59,902 nucleotides of DNA from Vicinamibacterales bacterium (GTDB lineage: Bacteria; Acidobacteriota; Vicinamibacteria; Vicinamibacterales; 2-12-FULL-66-21). Below the pieces are notes generated by a model that saw only the letters and a list, made by a program, of their open reading frames with translations, searched no databases and was not told where the DNA came from. Positions within the stretch are counted from its first letter, which is position 1, and the number at the start of each line of letters is the position of its first letter. The DNA lies in the NCBI GenBank assembly GCA_036496585.1, contig DASXLB010000018.1, positions 1 to 59,902 on the forward strand. The letters run 5' to 3'. This document shows positions 59,824 through 59,902 of the stretch, one piece after another. A program made the position numbers and the translations under genes.

Positions 59824-59902
59824 CGGGCGCTGACGCCGCCGCTCGACGTGACGCGTTTCACTGGCAGGCGTTGTGACGGATTCGGCGAATGAACGGGCGT
59901 CC

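Larger units (their letters stand above)
58486..59902. mobile_element. Integrative element inserted at ssrA (left end only)
   Basis: A tyrosine integrase and a small excisionase-like gene lie directly next to the 3' end of ssrA, a classic integration site of phages and islands. The tmRNA 3' end is intact, as expected when the element carries a copy of the terminal sequence. The rest of the element and the distal att site lie beyond the right edge, so cargo is unknown. Confidence 0.8.

Overview
This window of about 60 kb is GC-rich, densely coded chromosomal DNA. It probably comes from an acidobacterium (Acidobacteriota, Vicinamibacteria-like). It encodes a Gram-negative envelope (LpxB, LpxD, outer-membrane barrels). 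It also has RNase Y, a YmdB-type phosphodiesterase, and a 6S RNA between zapA and rny. The GC-rich repeat families and secreted M16/matrixin proteases fit the same group. The phylum is inferred from gene content and order; no 16S gene is present.

Layout, left to right. 1-3.2 kb: start of aconitase (cut by the window edge), then an osmoprotectant-type ABC importer whose permease and binding protein are fused. 3.3-12.1 kb: a metallophosphoesterase, then a tight seven-gene leftward operon running lpxD, two M16 peptidases (one active, one inactive), lpxB, a secreted protein, a matrixin-like metalloprotease and a small barrel. 12.2-18.8 kb: membrane proteins, a P1-nuclease-like protein divergent from endonuclease IV, an AMMECR1-MEMO1 pair, and gatCA. 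18.9-25.3 kb: two divergent small heat-shock proteins around a palindromic operator, then ymdB-like, xseA, xseB, ispA, tlyA, nadK. 25.3-31.5 kb: mltG-ruvX leftward and, divergently, a phosphodiesterase lipoprotein, an EnvC-like protein and a Ctp-like protein that has lost its catalytic dyad.

31.6-42.4 kb is the translation/division block: tRNA-Val(GAC), thrS, infC (ATC start), rpmI, rplT, pheS, pheT (without the usual tRNA-binding insert), a coiled-coil ZapB-like protein, zapA, 6S RNA, rny, thiL and a DUF2062 protein. 42.4-53.3 kb: a 3D-domain protein with a near-consensus promoter, a heterodimeric ABC exporter, a GntR regulator, a barrel protein, and two divergent GT-C-like membrane proteins. 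53.4-58.0 kb: a Slt-type lytic transglycosylase co-transcribed with an unusual repeat coiled-coil/GAF protein. 58.15-59.9 kb: tmRNA (ssrA), with an integrative element (tyrosine integrase plus excisionase) inserted at its 3' end and running off the right edge.

Two themes cut across the annotation. First, many transcription-unit heads have a TAnnnT hexamer only 5-9 nt before the start codon, which suggests leaderless mRNAs. Second, several short repeat families (a palindromic GGGCTTCAGCCC array, 9-bp TCCTTCG and GCACC repeats) lie between genes and inside coding sequence. There they supply a stop codon (xseA), a Shine-Dalgarno-like sequence (rpmI) and peptide inserts.
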